Part shown: positions 1 through 12,059 of the stretch, piece by piece | Layout of the letters: each line of letters begins with the position of its first letter | Position numbering within the stretch: position 1 is the stretch's first letter | DNA from: Siderastrea radians | Taxonomy: Eukaryota; Cnidaria; Anthozoa; Scleractinia; Rhizangiidae | Length of the DNA: 64,000 nucleotides | Direction: 5' to 3' | Assembly: GCA_964017195.1 (NCBI GenBank) | Contig: OZ024895.1 | Location: 34,153,834-34,217,833 of the forward strand | Translations under genes and position numbers: made by a program | Notes under the pieces: model-generated | Databases searched by the model: none | What the model was told of the DNA's origin: nothing | What the model saw: only the letters and a program-made list of their open reading frames with translations

Positions 1-422
1 ATAACGTCAGCCTCGGCCAATCCGCAGCTGATCTTGGGTTCAACACAAGGTACGGCCTGTCGGACAGAACCAACTTTGCTGGATTTAAAACGGTTGAACA
101 AGTGAAGTATGACAAAATAGCCCCCTGTTTTGGGATAGAGGGATCTGCAGGAGAAGAGCTAACCGGCATTACGAGAATTGATGATAAGGTTCATCTCGCT
201 GGAAACATGTCCTTTCCTGAACAGTTTGTCTTCTCTCTTAAGCTGGAAAGGCCACGGGGTTGGTGCTTTATTGCGCATGAACGGGGATTCACTAAGACGG
301 TGGATTACACTAAGCGACTGAAGCTGAGCCAGGGACTTATTTTCGAGGTTTATGCAGGAAATAAAGAAGAAAGAGTTAGCATCAAGTACGTTAAAGTCAT
401 CATCATAAAAACTGATGTTTAA
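1..422 (+). CDS. Copy 1: exon 2 (3' part) of a secreted PAN plus beta-sandwich family gene
   Basis: The left edge of the window cuts into exon 2. In the frame starting at base 3 an open frame runs to a TAA at 420-422, giving about 139 residues. The conserved block GLSDRTNFAGFKTVEQ is followed by APCFGIEGSAGEE (here IAPCFGIEG), the RGWCFIAHE block and the YTKRLKLSQGL block, ending IKTDV. It matches exon 2 of copies 3 and 7, and is closest to copy 7, which also shares its downstream flank for about 1.6 kb. No frameshift is visible at the site where copy 7 is broken (around base 46). Exon 1 should lie left of the window. The product should be secreted, judged from the family signal peptide. The function is unknown. 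Two cysteines (PCFG and GWCF) are conserved with the other copies. Confidence 0.75.
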   Translation, partial: NVSLGQSAADLGFNTRYGLSDRTNFAGFKTVEQVKYDKIAPCFGIEGSAGEELTGITRIDDKVHLAGNMSFPEQFVFSLKLERPRGWCFIAHERGFTKTVDYTKRLKLSQGLIFEVYAGNKEERVSIKYVKVIIIKTDV

Positions 423-555
423 AAAAAGACTTGGGTCATCTTGAGAACTATTCAAAGGTGCACTGTTAGCGGTAGCTGATCTTATTGTAAAAGACAAACA
501 TCAAGTGTACACATCTCGTATGCCGAACAAACCGACATCATCATCGTCATCATCG

Positions 556-601
<46 letters not shown>

Positions 602-1637
602 TCATCATCATCGTCATCATCGTCGATCGACGTCGTCGTCATCAAGGGATATACATTGGGATATAAATAGTGATATAAGTCGTGATGAGTCGACTGTGAT
701 TCGTTCATTCATTCATTCATTCATTCTGGGGGGAGTAGTTCATTCAAATTTCTGTCCAACTGGGAATTGGCGACGACAGTCTTATTTTTGTCACGCACGC
801 GCATTTTGTGATTCGTCAACCAACATACTAGATATAGTAAAATCAGTTTCTATGTTACTCAAAGTTCTGATGTCGAGAAAAGCTTGTTAACAAAATTAAA
901 GATTTGAAGACGCAAAGGCTGTAAAAGTCGTAGGGAGTATTCGGGTTCACTGAAAATTAAAATCAGTTCAGTTCATTTCAACTTCACTTCATTCAACTTT
1001 ATTGAAATTCTTGCAGCTTCACAATGTGGCTTCCTTTTAACTGTTTTTATCAGTTTCGCTTTTATTCTTTCAAACGGAACATTAAATTTGCAGCGAAAAC
1101 TCTTTCAACCAAGTGAAAACAGAAACCTTGTTATTCCCAGTATAACCCTTTTTAGCCCCAATAGTGACAAGCATCTAATTTCTCCTAACAGTATTACTAC
1201 TTGATCGATCAAACAGGCCATGAGAATAAAGGAAATGACCACCAGAAATGAAATGTGCTGATGTTTAATCAAATTCTCCCAACTAGCAACATAAGAAATA
1301 TAAAGAGAATAGTGGGGAGAATATGAATGTTAATATTGGGGCTTAAAAGGTTAAAGTTAGTCAGCTTCCCTGTTGTGTAATTTTTCTAGAGGAGCAGGGC
1401 ATACCTTATTATAGGAAATTAACGCTCGTCAATTAAGGTATTTGAAATTAACGCGAATTGCAGGGAAAATTACTTCCCAATAAAGGAAATGAATGCGAAA
1501 GAGGCGATAAAATTTCAAAATGAGGGAAATTAACGCGAATAACACAAAGAAACACCTTGCGGTCACAACTGGAACAAATTTATTTCTAACTAAATGTAAA
1601 AATCACGAACAAGCTCATGTGTAATGGTAATTGACAA
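423..1637. other. 3' flank shared by copies 1, 3 and 7
   Basis: Non-coding. It is nearly colinear with 60607-61745 downstream of copy 7, and up to about base 1090 with 22593-23290 downstream of copy 3. It contains the trinucleotide and CATT microsatellites and probably the 3' UTR. No coding sequence is supported. The similarity marks the extent of the duplicated gene unit. Confidence 0.6.
532..626. repeat. CAT/CGT trinucleotide microsatellite
   Basis: An almost pure run of CAT with interspersed CGT units, 110-200 bp after the stop codon of copy 1. Equivalent tracts of different length and purity follow copy 3 (22706-22806) and copy 7 (60719-60765). A CATT tract at about 703-727 accompanies it. 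Confidence 0.9.
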
Positions 1638-2390
1638 ATAATTGTTATTATTATTCAACAAATTGTCACTATGCCCATATATGGTAAGGAAGCCCTCAAT
1701 ATCTGTCATCCTACATGACAGATATCCTGCGATATACGTAAATGACCATATTTGGAAGTGCACTGCAGATTTTCTTTCATTGCTTGTTTGGCGGCCATTT
1801 TGAAAAGCGATGCAGTTTTAGCAGTGTTCTCCGTAAATTTTAACTCTCAGGAAGAAACTTGCCACGATTAAATGCTCTCAAAATGTCAACAAGTATGTGC
1901 TTCAGCTCACGAAGATATCCAGCGGTTGACTTGGAATTTTCATAGAGAGAACTCAACCAAGAAAATGCTATTGCGAAAGAAGCAGCACACTTGCTCACGG
2001 AAAGTTGTAAAGACTAAAGTTGAAAAGATTTTAATTCACAGGAAGAGGACTTATTCTTGGTAAGGTAGCAATATTTTTTTCCTTTGTCTTGTCATTTCCA
2101 AACATGCGTTTGTAAATAAGTCTTTTTAAGTGAACGGTAGTAAACTTCGATTTCTTGAAGTTCTGTTTTGATTTTTATTAAGCTTTATGTGTTGCTAGCT
2201 AATTTAGCGTTTTTATCATAGAGCCGTAGTTTTTCTTGTTCTGAAAATGGTAGTTGATGGGAATTTGTTGAATAATAAAACAATTATCCTGCTCAATCTT
2301 GCGGAATATCACCTGATTTAGCCAACTCGGCCTACGGCCTCGTCGGCTAAGTATCAGGTGATATTCCGCGCGATTTCGCAGGATAATTGT
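1638..2390. mobile_element. About 750-bp insertion with inverted repeats and a foldback end
   Basis: Comparison with the flank of copy 7 (break near 61775) shows extra sequence here. The octamer ATAATTGT occurs at 1638-1645 and at 2383-2390, so an 8-bp target duplication is possible. It may instead be part of the element ends, because the foldback arms also finish in this sequence. Bases about 1638-1665 are inverted at about 2262-2289. Bases 2281-2391 form a long hairpin whose arms carry GCGGAATATCACCTGAT and its complement. An open frame at 1872-2063 (63 codons) is not recognisable. No transposase was seen, so this is a non-autonomous element. An 8-bp duplication would fit hAT, but the ends are uncertain. 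Confidence 0.55.
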
Positions 2391-3354
2391 TAAATAACTA
2401 GTAAATTGTGAGGTCTTGTTATTGTAAAATGGATGTTATCAAATAGTAAATTGTAATTAAATACTAATTGTTAATTAATTAGCAGCCATCAAACCTGTGT
2501 AATAGTGTTTATTTTATAACACTGTGCTTTATTGACGGTAACTGACAATAGAATGATAGTTGCACGCTTTTATTATACAAGAAATTCTGAAGAATTCACA
2601 GGCGGCGCATAGTCTCTCACCACCCCCCCCCCCTCCCCCCTCCCCTTTTCATAGGGAAAAAAGGTTTTAAACTTTATAACTTTAGTAGTTCGTGGTTTCC
2701 GGTGACCTGTTATGGACAATTTGCAGTTCCGGTATGTAAGGAATTAAATGTATGTATGCAACTTGAGAACTTGGTTTGTTTGTAACCTGTGACCTCTCTG
2801 TACGACTCTTTCTCCAGGAGAAAACCTGTGGCTTTACCTGGAGAAATAAATCATTCTTAAACCGTGATATCGTTAAGAACGGCCCTTAGGCATTCACGAC
2901 AAATGTTTCAGCCTGCAGGCAAGGGCTCCATTCGGATCCTAACGACACGAGTGCAGGCTAATTGCGATCTATTTTTAAACAACGATGCAGGTCCATTTTA
3001 ATTTACTTCGTAATAACAACAAGGCGATTGTTCGAATGCCGATCAGTGATTCTAATGTATTTTGTCAATACTACCCTGAGAAATAAACATTTCAACGCTT
3101 ACCTTTACTTAACTTCAATACGCTGCGAAACTCAAAACAACAAAATTACGCTCCTTTCTACGGTTACTTTTTTCTATCTGGTTACGTCATAGCTATAGAT
3201 GGAAAAAAGGTAATATCACAAGCAAATTGTGCGGTATTTGAGAGATTAGCTTTTAATCTAACGAGCCTGATTGTTTAGAACCCGTGCAGAAGTCTAGTGA
3301 CTTCCGCCAATTCAGGAATATTTTTTGCAGTTTATGAGACGGCCACACGCCGCC
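2391..3354. other. Intergenic sequence
   Basis: 2391-2500 continues the flank shared with copy 7 (61776-61890). 2504-2590 resembles the block TTTATT..GACGGTAACTGACAAT, also found at 15475, 16390 and 50660. A poly-C tract lies at about 2620-2642. I see no gene. Confidence 0.5.
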
Positions 3355-3690
3355 TAATAAGAAAGACAAGAGTGTTTTAGTGGAAAAGAGACGACTCGTA
3401 AAGTTCATACGAAACGACATCCGGGACTCGAGTGGCGTATTTTCCATTTCCTAACTAGTGAGGACATCAATGACGTCATTTCTGGGTTTTACACGTCTAT
3501 TGTTTGGCTAAGATACTCTTGTCTATACAATAAAAAGAAAATTACATGGCGGCTAGAAGATAGGAACTTTATTATCTCGTGGTACCACTCGAAAATAAAA
3601 TTCACATCTTTGGGCCGCCATGTAATATCCTCTATTTTTCTTTTTAAATCGACATGCAAATCCCACAAGTTCACAAAGGGTCTTAATACA
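3355..3690. repeat. Duplicated flank block, second copy at 50740-51290
   Basis: This block is homologous to 50740-51290, except that the latter carries an extra 230-bp insert (51004-51233). It belongs to the 3' side of the minus-strand family units. Its presence here, upstream of an exon-less relic, shows that a whole unit once stood in this place. No coding sequence is supported. Confidence 0.55.
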
Positions 3691-4141
3691 CCGAATGGCG
3701 GCTTACCTGGGGCGAGTGAGCGGCCGAGCATGGAATCGAGGCTTATTAGGATAGTCGCCGAAGAAAACATAAAAACATGATTGTTTTGTACGTGGTTTTG
3801 TCCCTACCGAGGACAATAACCCGTCCCTGGATTCTCTTTAGATGGAAGAAATCTATCGGAGCTGATCATGAAAAATTACGAGTTAAATTTATTGGCTTCT
3901 TATGCTGCAGCCTGTCTCACTTAATTTCCTCTTGTTAGCGGTAAGCTTAAGCTTGTATCGCTTGATCTATCTGTTGATTCGATGTTCGTTTCGTTTTTAA
4001 TTTCTCACCTGACATAATCTATATGCTTATCCCTTTGTGTTTCTCAATCCTTTAGAGTTGAAGGCTGCACCAGCCAAGGAAAGGATTATTTTCTTATTTA
4101 TCCTGATACATTTATTGTACACAAATCGAAAACGTGCCAAT

Positions 4142-4465
4142 CTATCTCTCTGCAAGGATGACTCCTGTCTCGATATGTAGACTTTGTAAATCTTCGAGCA
4201 CTTTTTTCAGGACAAACATATTGATTACCGTGTCATAAAGTTCTGTTCTTTGAGTGAAAAATGCGAAATAAAACTGCCAAATGTCTCTCATGGGATCTTT
4301 GCCGTAATGCGGACAAAGTACCACAAAAATTATTCTTCCTGTTTGAGAGTTCCTTAAGGACGTTAAGTTATTTTTCTCATTGTATAAAGAGTTAACATCC
4401 CAACATTTTCCACTGAAAGCCCTTACATTAAAACCGTTTCCCCCTGGGTGTACATACATCAGCAT
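4142..4465 (-). CDS. Unrecognised open frame, 107 codons
   Basis: A minus-strand frame with a fairly protein-like composition (RIIFVVLCPHYGKDP, then DIWQFYFAFFTQRTELYD). I do not recognise the family and see no second copy in the window. It lies in the stretch where exon 2 of the relic family unit would be expected, but has no resemblance to exon 2. It could be an exon of an unrelated gene, a transposon scrap or chance. There is no supporting splice structure. Confidence 0.15.
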   Translation of the reverse strand: MLMYVHPGGNGFNVRAFSGKCWDVNSLYNEKNNLTSLRNSQTGRIIFVVLCPHYGKDPMRDIWQFYFAFFTQRTELYDTVINMFVLKKVLEDLQSLHIETGVILAER

Positions 4466-5204
4466 TCGCTAAATGGTGAGCAAGATTGCATGCGAACCCA
4501 ACATAAAACAAATAAGATCAAATCCGCAAATTATCTATGACAACAAGACAACTTGGAGCAGTGATTCAGCTGATAATTTGATTGAAAAAGGTTAGCGTTA
4601 TAAACTCTGCCTACTTAGTATAATTTTGAATTTTTTAAGGTTTACTTTTTCATGTCTTGGAGATAATTGCCCAGAGCGATCGATTCTTTAAAATTGTGAT
4701 GAATGACAGCGCTTTCGTTTTAGTAAAAGTTCCAAAAATAATCAAAACTACAGATAAAAATTGTTGCAGCATTCTTAGTTCCTAATACACAAGTCCTAAA
4801 TTATTTCCATTCTGCAAAAATATTTTCAACAGTTTGTCGTTCAATAATCGTAGTTTGTATTTTTATTCTGTCAGGTGTTTCCTGAAATGATTTGGCCTTG
4901 TTCGCTCGTAAATTGTTTTTGCTATTGTTTAAGTGGTCGGCCAGGAAAGAAGCATGAAAATTGAGATTTGTAAACGCAAAAAGACTCTCTGTGTTGTAAA
5001 AAGCAAATCTTTGTACTACCAGCAGCGAACGATTTATGCTAAATTATGACCTGCAAGCTTATTTAAGTTGCTGCAATAAAAGCGGTTAGTTGCCGAGAGT
5101 TGGTTTCCTTAGTTGTTGTTTTGTCTTGCGTGATTGACGTAGTCATAGACAAAATTTTCTTACTCTATATCTCAGTACGTATAAAATAAACAAATTTCTT
5201 CATG

Positions 5205-5335
5205 GTTGGTTCGCTTGTACGATTTTTATTCACTTGATGTGTCTTGTCAAACGTCACAAACTCAGTCGCTCGCAAGCTCGCTCTTTCGTTTGTGATGTTA
5301 TGTTTCACAAGACACAGCACACCAACCATGAAGAA
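5205..5335. repeat. Palindromic repeat with ends TTCATGGTTGGT / ACCAACCATGAA
   Basis: A foldback unit with an inner near-palindrome around TGTCTTGTCAAAC and its complement. A second, diverged copy lies at 53920-54073, in the homologous intron of copy 6. It was therefore present before that unit duplicated. Confidence 0.6.
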
Positions 5336-6415
5336 ATCTATATTTGTTGCGGGTGATTGTTTTGTCCCGTTTAGTTATTGCAATTCATAAGAAATTGAAA
5401 GTTTCAATACCTTTGTAAAGTGAAAAAAGTATTTTTCTAAACGTAACAATTAAGTGAATCTTTTTTGGAGCTAAACAAGCCTTTACCTCATAGATAGAGG
5501 TAAAACTATATCACCAACATCTCAACATAACTGTCCCTATTATATACATATATACCTGTACATATCATGTTATTTAGTGTTTACGTTTTGTTTTTATTCG
5601 TTTCTCATTTGCCACTTGTATATTTTCTTGGAGTTCAAATTTAAGGAGTCGCTGTAGAATTTTCCTTCAGTATAGCCCTTTCTCTAAAGAAGGCTAACTT
5701 TGTTAGCCAAAATATTGGCCGTTAAATAGATCAGCCTTTTGCCGTAGTACCAGGCTTGTATTCAGTTTTGTTCCAAATCTGCTCAGTTTGAGTTACGCAA
5801 TAGGTTTTTCGGGATCCGGGATTTGGCTTATTTCAAAACTGGAGCTGTTGAAAATTATTTTCAGGATAGCATACTGGGGTATTGAGTGTCCACCTATTAA
5901 CGTATTGCATGGTTCCCTCCATGGCCACCTTGGTGCCGTCGCTCTTGCTATTGATGGGTTCCTTTTTCATCGAATAGCCGTAGAGTCGCTTGTTGAGTAC
6001 TTGTGTGGCAAAGATAAAGGGCTTGAAGGTACGACACCTTTATAAGATCCCTAATTGCCGATCCCATGTCCTCTCAATTCTAGGCCTGTGCCCCTCATCC
6101 CATGTACCCAGCGTTAAGCCCCATAATTATTTAACCTACGCAGATAAAACTGTAAACATACCACCTAGGCTAGATCACAATTCTTTGATATATGATTGAT
6201 CAATGCCAAGCCGATAAGTTCTGGTCAGAAATAAGTACTACAAGAACAGCTACTGCTTTTCGCCAAGTTAAGTGGAGGACTGAAAAGCAATTGTACAAAA
6301 AAATATTAGCCGAGGACCATTCTATTAATTTTCAATTCGTGTTTTGTTTTTCTTCAGTATTTATTTATCTACAAACAAACTTTTACTTTTCACTAAGTGA
6401 AACAATATATAATGC

Positions 6416-6800
6416 TCAAAAGCTAGAACCACATTGTGCAGCTTAATAAGTAACACCACAGGAGAGTGCTGCTGAGTAGCCTTCATTTGAATAGTCATAC
6501 GTTAAATAGTCGCACAGACACAAAAGTTAGAACCACCTTGTACAGCATAATAAACAGCACCACAGGAAAGTACTGCTCAGTAGCTTTCATTTGAATGGTC
6601 ACACTTTAGGATTTCATCCACAGCCACAAAAGTTAGAACCACCTTGTACAGCATAATAAACAGCACCACAGAAAAGTACTGCTCAATACCTTTCAACGGA
6701 ATGGTCACAATTCAGGATTTCGTCCACTGACCAAAAAGGTAAAATCACTTTGTACAGCACAATAATTTTCAAAGACTGAGGTATCACTCAGTCTGGGAGT
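6416..6800. repeat. 106-bp minisatellite, about 3-4 units
   Basis: Units are anchored by AGTTAGAACCACCTTGTACA, with anchors at about 6420, 6525, 6631 and 6737. The spacing is 105-106 bp. Each unit also contains CACCACAGGAAAGTACTGCT and an AATGGTCACA block. Homologous arrays lie at 18985-19380 and 56050-57060, always upstream of a minus-strand family unit. Confidence 0.85.
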
Positions 6801-6813
6801 AAAACAAATTTAA

Positions 6814-7590
6814 GAGTGTGTCTCCCTAAGGAACGACCAGTGATTTTGAATAAAAAAATGAAATTTTCTTATATTCTGTGATTTAAAAGCCTTTATCCTA
6901 GTAGTCACAGAAATGCATTTCTTTTGACCTAACAGGATCATTTAATTTTTTTACGATTTATCAAAGTTCTAACTGGTCGCAACTGGTTTCTTGGGCCTCA
7001 AAACTGAAGAAATCACGCACATTGCAGTTACTATTAAAAAATAGCAATTCGCTGAAGAGGCCCAATTCTACATTTAATCTACAGATACACCTTTCTAGTT
7101 TGCCTAGCCATATCACAATTATAAATCACTTTGTTATTTTAACGGCAACAATACGTTTCTACAAACACATAATCGGGCTCCAATCGAAACACGAAAACAG
7201 CCTAACTTTGAGGGCACATTAAAAAAATGTGGCACCTGTTTGGAGCTTTCATCCTAAATAAAAGTAAACTAGAAATGACAGAAAATTCGAAACAAGAGTA
7301 AAATTTGTATGCACTCTAGATTTTAAAAATTGATAACGGTTTGAATTTTAAGAAATCTCGAAAACATGTCAATAAACAAACACTTGCCTTCCCCGAGTAC
7401 TCGTGTCAGCTTATCATCTCTGATGGCTTTCTTGTTTTCAAGGGTGGAGTTTTGATAGCATAAATCGTCCCTGAATCCTGTAAAGCATCGTCTGCGTGTA
7501 GTTCTCAACCAGCGACGAGTTTCTATCGCCGTCTTTACCTGGTTTGTAATGGCCGTTTTCATTCGTAGCGAGCGTGACGCGTTAGTGACA
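6814..7590. repeat. Left terminal inverted repeat of the 6-kb element
   Basis: It is inverted and highly similar to 12060-12840. Both arms contain the same 79-codon frame, read on the minus strand here at 7323-7562 and on the plus strand at 12095-12331, with TGFRDDLC and RDDKLTRVLGEGKC. Keeping the same frame in both arms may be simple identity rather than coding selection. Inner limits are approximate. Confidence 0.75.
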
Positions 7591-7818
7591 TCGGAACTTC
7601 GGTGCTCTCAGCGGACTCTTGTCGGTCTTAAAGCGGGCTTAATGGTGCAGGTGCCCTTTGAGATAATGCAGAGTTATCTTTGGGACTACAAAGACATTTC
7701 TTAAGCAAACTGTGTGAAAATATGGAGAAAGTACAGCAGGCGATTTCGCTGAAATGAACGTTGGAATATTCGTTTCCAGTCCCCTGCAATAATATGAAGC
7801 CGCAAATTAAAAAGTGCC

Positions 7819-10800
7819 GTGATACGGACAATGGAAGGGAAGTGTTCTTTTTCCGAACTGGCCGAATCCAGCTGTGGTGACTTTCGGGGCTCAACCCGTA
7901 TGGTGTGTAGATTACGAGAATGTCAAGAAGACATAACAGGCCACTTGCAAGCGTGCCACCTTTCAAAGCTTACTGGCATTCCGGAATTATACGAGCTAAT
8001 ACTCCCCAGAGCGGGATTATTTGACGTGCCTTTACACAGGCAGGAAGAAATGTTCGTTTGCCCTAAACACAGGTATAATCTGGGCCGTAACTGGCGTCCT
8101 TTAAGGACGTGTCAGTATCCCCTTCATTCTGGATCAAGGAAAAAGCTAAGAAACAGAAATGTAGTAAATATGCAGATGTACAAGAATATACAATCAATTT
8201 TTGGAACTGCAATTCCTGTTGGGTCAGGTGAGTGGTTTGTACACTTTCATTTTGTTGTGCGTGGTTATAGACACAAAACTGCCGAAATTATTAATAAATA
8301 AAACAAAAATACCAATTTTTGGAAAACGTTTTGCTTCTACGGTCACTTTGTTAATGAAGCTCTTAATTTAATTATGAAACCTAGAAGGATATAAAATTAA
8401 AATACTTCTTGAACTGGCTTACAAAATGGCCCGTTGTTGACGAAGTTCTTCAATAATCTGGAAGAATTCTTTAGTACAACTTTATTCACAGTCATAGGCG
8501 CTTTGAATTCTAAGGTTACGAGACAGGTTGTGCGAAGTTTTGAGATGAGAGACATAAAGTGCGCGAAATGTTTCATTGTGTAAACAAACTGATGAAATGA
8601 ACAAGTGTTTGCAAAGCGCATATTTCCGCTGAGCGTCAGCAAAACCCGGAACAAGGAGCGCCCATTTCAGCTATCGCTAGATATAAAAAATTAAAACGAT
8701 CCACTTAACCTGTGCAATATCAAGAAAACTTTACCTGACAAACTTTTAGAATTGTTTTTTTTTTACGATTCCTGAGCCCCCACGGCGTTAATGAAGATTG
8801 ATTGCTGGAGTATTTGAAGTAACCGACCAGTGAATATTTGAACCGGTGAAAATCAGTGTTGTTATGAATCGTCCAGGAATTCTCCCGTTTTCTTATAAAC
8901 GTTTCACTGACTTTCAAACCCCTACAATAAAGGGGAACCCTGCACTGTAATACCACCAAGCTGCAAACTGGCAACATTTTTGTGATATCTTCGTCTGTTG
9001 TACAGCAATTTGTACCTCGTGTGTCAAAGAACACAAACAGAAGTTCGATGAAAATGTTGATTGGTTGGAGAAGGAAAGCACTAAGACTGGGGAAACTGGC
9101 AACATTCAGGAGGACACAAGGTTTGAAATAGAGAAGCGTTCATCATACTTTCTCTTTCTATTGAAATAAAGACCTCCTTCTCCAAATGTCCATAATATTT
9201 TTTTTTTTCACAAAACAATTCAAATAAAGTTAAAAAATAACAAACAAGCAAAAGAGCAAACTTACTTCTTTACGTTTGTATTAAATGTACGTGTGGCTAA
9301 TTAACAATAAATGAGAAAAGACTGCCAAAGTAGAAGGCAGACAAATCTTGGTAACCCTAAAAATAGTAAGAAAAACTTATACGTCAGACCAAAAATATAA
9401 ACCACCCTGGATGTACTTGTAGGTACTAACAAGTCACCTTGTAAACATGCAGAATATGGCAAACAATTTGAACGGCCGTTGAAGTTAAATACAAGTATAC
9501 TGTACACTGATTTGAATTCACAACATTGTAATAAGCTGAAGGAGAAAAAAACGCCTTAAAAAGGTAATTTATTTAACCTTTTTCCTTTTTTTAGCATTTC
9601 GATGTCAGGTGTAATCCAAATGTATTGTTTTTAATAAAATATTTATAAAAAGGCACATTCAAAGGCGTTTTCTTTTCTCTTTTTTTTTCATTTTTTATTA
9701 TGTAGACTTGCTAAACAAATGACGGCAATGAGTTTGGAAGCTACATTGGAATGTACTCCCTTGGCCCCTCGAACAGTAAAATCTGAAGTTGCCAAACACG
9801 TGGATTGGACTCCCGGACAGTGGTCTGGAGAGGACACTGAAGATTCCCAAGAAGACGAAGGGGACAGGGAAGAAGCAGAATCTTTGATAGCTACCGACAA
9901 CGAAGCAATGGCCAGTTTATCAGAAAAAAAACAAAGGTTGGCAAATTATCATGGATTGGGCCATGAAGTTTCTTCAAATGCCATACCGCGAAAAACAGAG
10001 CGATTGGTTTGGTAAAGGAGGCCTTAGCTGGGACATTAGCAGTGTTATATCCCGTGATGCTTCAACTGGAAAACTTCAAGTTACGTCCTTCGCTCATTTA
10101 TTTGATCAGTGTACCCAGGATTCGTACCCAGTGGCATCAATAACTGAACATCTGCTACAACATTTGAAAACCAAGAACCCCAGTCTTGAAAGTGTTCATT
10201 TAAGATCTGATGAGGCGGGCTGCTATCACAGTAACTTCTTGATTGCCGCAGTTAGAGACATTGGACAACGTGTTGGAATCGCAGTTGAGTCCTATGACTT
10301 CTCTGAGCGCCAGAGGGGAAAAGATGTGTGTGACAGGATTCTTTGCCCTCTGAAGTCGTCTGTTCGAACCCATTGTTCAGGAGGTCATGATATTCTGACG
10401 GCCTCCGATATGCGGGAAGCTCTTCAGAAGTATCCTGTGAGGGGGGCAACTGCTGCAGCTAGTATGGTGGATGAGTCAAAGAAAAACCTTCAATTAAAAA
10501 AGATTGAACATTTTAGCAGTTTTCACAATTTCAACTTTGAGCCGTCGGGAATCTGAGCAAGAAAAGCCTATAAAATTGGTCGGGGAAAGCTTTTGCCTTA
10601 TGACACGGTCTATGTCGAACACCAAGGGGCAACCGACCCTCAAACAGAAGACGCCACAAAATCATTTTTGAGCCAACTAAGGAAAGAGAACTGAATCCAA
10701 AGAAAAAGATTTTCCCCTCAAAAAGAGAGCCAGCTCCAGAAGGAAGCCCCACTCTTCTCGAGTGTTCATTTCCAGGATGTACCCAGGCTTTGGATTTATT

Positions 10801-11568
10801 TTCCGATCTTGAATTGCACCTTGGTTTAGGCAAGCACACCACAAATTCTGCACTTCGGGAGACGAGTGAAAGCTTATACGACAAAATCAGAAAAGAATGG
10901 GCAGCGAAATTTGCGTCGGTGGATGTAGCCCTCAAACAATCCGCTGCAACTTTGACGGCATCCTCTGCTGAGTCAGCAAAGGCGCAACCCCTCCAAATGG
11001 GATGGGCAATCAGTAAGACCCACTCAGGTTCTACTCGATTTTCTCCCCGAGTGAAAGAATATCTGACGGCCAAATTTGAGATTGCAGAACGAACAAGTTG
11101 TAAAGCAGATCCTGCTCAAGTTGAAAAGGATATGAGAAATGCACGAAAGCCATCGAATGAACGACTCTTTAACTCCAAAGAGTGGTAAACAAAATCCCAG
11201 ATACAAAGCTTCTTCTCCAGGCTTGCAGTGTCCAGGCGCAAGGAAAGAGGAATTGCTGGATTATCAGTAGAACAGGAGGAAGACGTTGAATCAGTCTTGT
11301 GGACGATGCCGAGCGTCAGGGCTTAATGGCGAAGATAACTGATGAGGTTGGGCTGAAGCATCCGATCACCTACGACATTTATGATCTATGTGAATTGCAT
11401 CAGCGCAATAAGCTTTCAACTTTTAATATTCCAATGCAAAAAAACATTCTTTCCCATCTCGACATCAGTTTCAAGTCCAAAGAGAAAAAAGCGAGTCTGG
11501 TGCAAAAAGTTAAGGAGGTTATCAGTGAATGCGAGTGTGATGGCTCCCTCTACGAACACTTAAAGTAA
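7819..11568 (+). pseudogene. Transposase-like gene of the 6-kb TTAA element, decayed
   Basis: Exon 1 (7819-8227) carries a Cys/His block (VCPKHRYNLGRNW..TCQYPLH) and ends PVGSG before GTGAGT. Exon 2 (9006-9120) encodes ICTSCVKEHKQKF, a further CxxC. Exon 3 starts at 9706 after TATGTAG. The phases join correctly. Then come MDWAMKFLQMPYREKQSDWF, a likely RNase-H-fold core (SWDISSV; HLRSDEAGCYH; YDFSERQRGKDVCDR) and a C2H2 finger (CSFPGC..HLGLGKH). The C-terminal part ends at 11568. I know this as a common cnidarian C2H2/transposase-like family without a settled name. Lesions: one extra A in a poly-A run near 9930, a TGA at 10554 (probably from CGA), a frameshift near 10690, a stop at 11186-11188 and a frameshift near 11310. 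It is probably inactive, although the homopolymer change could be an assembly error. Confidence 0.7.
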
Positions 11569-12059
11569 AGTCCTGTTACGTGTGATGGGCGGTGCTTAAC
11601 TCCGATTTCTGTGGCAAAAAGCAACCGGGAGTATCACTATACCCTGCTGGGATGCTAGTCCATCACAGGGTTATCTCCAGTACTTTCACGCCGGTACTAA
11701 TTTATACACCTGGGTGGAAGGAAATGTTTCTTGCCTTATCCTTATTTATAATCTTCGTGGCTCGAAGAGGGACACCCATTTTACCGGTAGGTTATTGGCG
11801 TTCCCAACTGCTTCAAGATGACAGTCCAGTCCACGGAGCAGTTTATATAACCGTGCACAGGAAGACTGGGGACGAAAACGTAAATGTTCTCAGGAACACA
11901 ACGGTACTGTCTGCGGTACATTTGAACGTTCATTCCTCAGTTTTTTTCTTCCTATATTCGGTTGGGATATGATGAAAAATCTCAATGATATATCGACGTT
12001 ATTCAAAGGAGTAACTTACACGCGCATCATGGCTAGCAAAGAAGAGAAAGTTCGGAAGT

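Larger units (their letters stand above)
4540..6800 (-). pseudogene. Exon-less relic of a minus-strand family unit
   Basis: 4540-4800 matches 53450-53720 and 5100-5840 matches 53820-54560; both are intron sequence of copy 6. From about 5848 the sequence jumps to the 5' flank of exon 1 (GAGCTGTTGAAAATTATTTT, matching about 55472 onward) and continues through upstream sequence and the 106-bp minisatellite. Exon 1, equivalent to 55131-55421, is missing. The break falls next to the CAACAG that looks like the acceptor of a 5'-UTR intron in the other copies. Exon 2 is not found either. What remains is intron plus promoter-side sequence of a dead copy. Confidence 0.6.

Noticed and set aside
159..497. 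112-codon frame on the minus strand
   Set aside because: Antisense shadow of exon 2 of copy 1; the same shadow appears opposite the other exon 2 copies.
11592..11972. 126-codon plus-strand frame after the transposase gene
   Set aside because: No recognisable motif, low complexity of hydrophobic runs, and it lies after the natural end of the transposase protein; probably chance.
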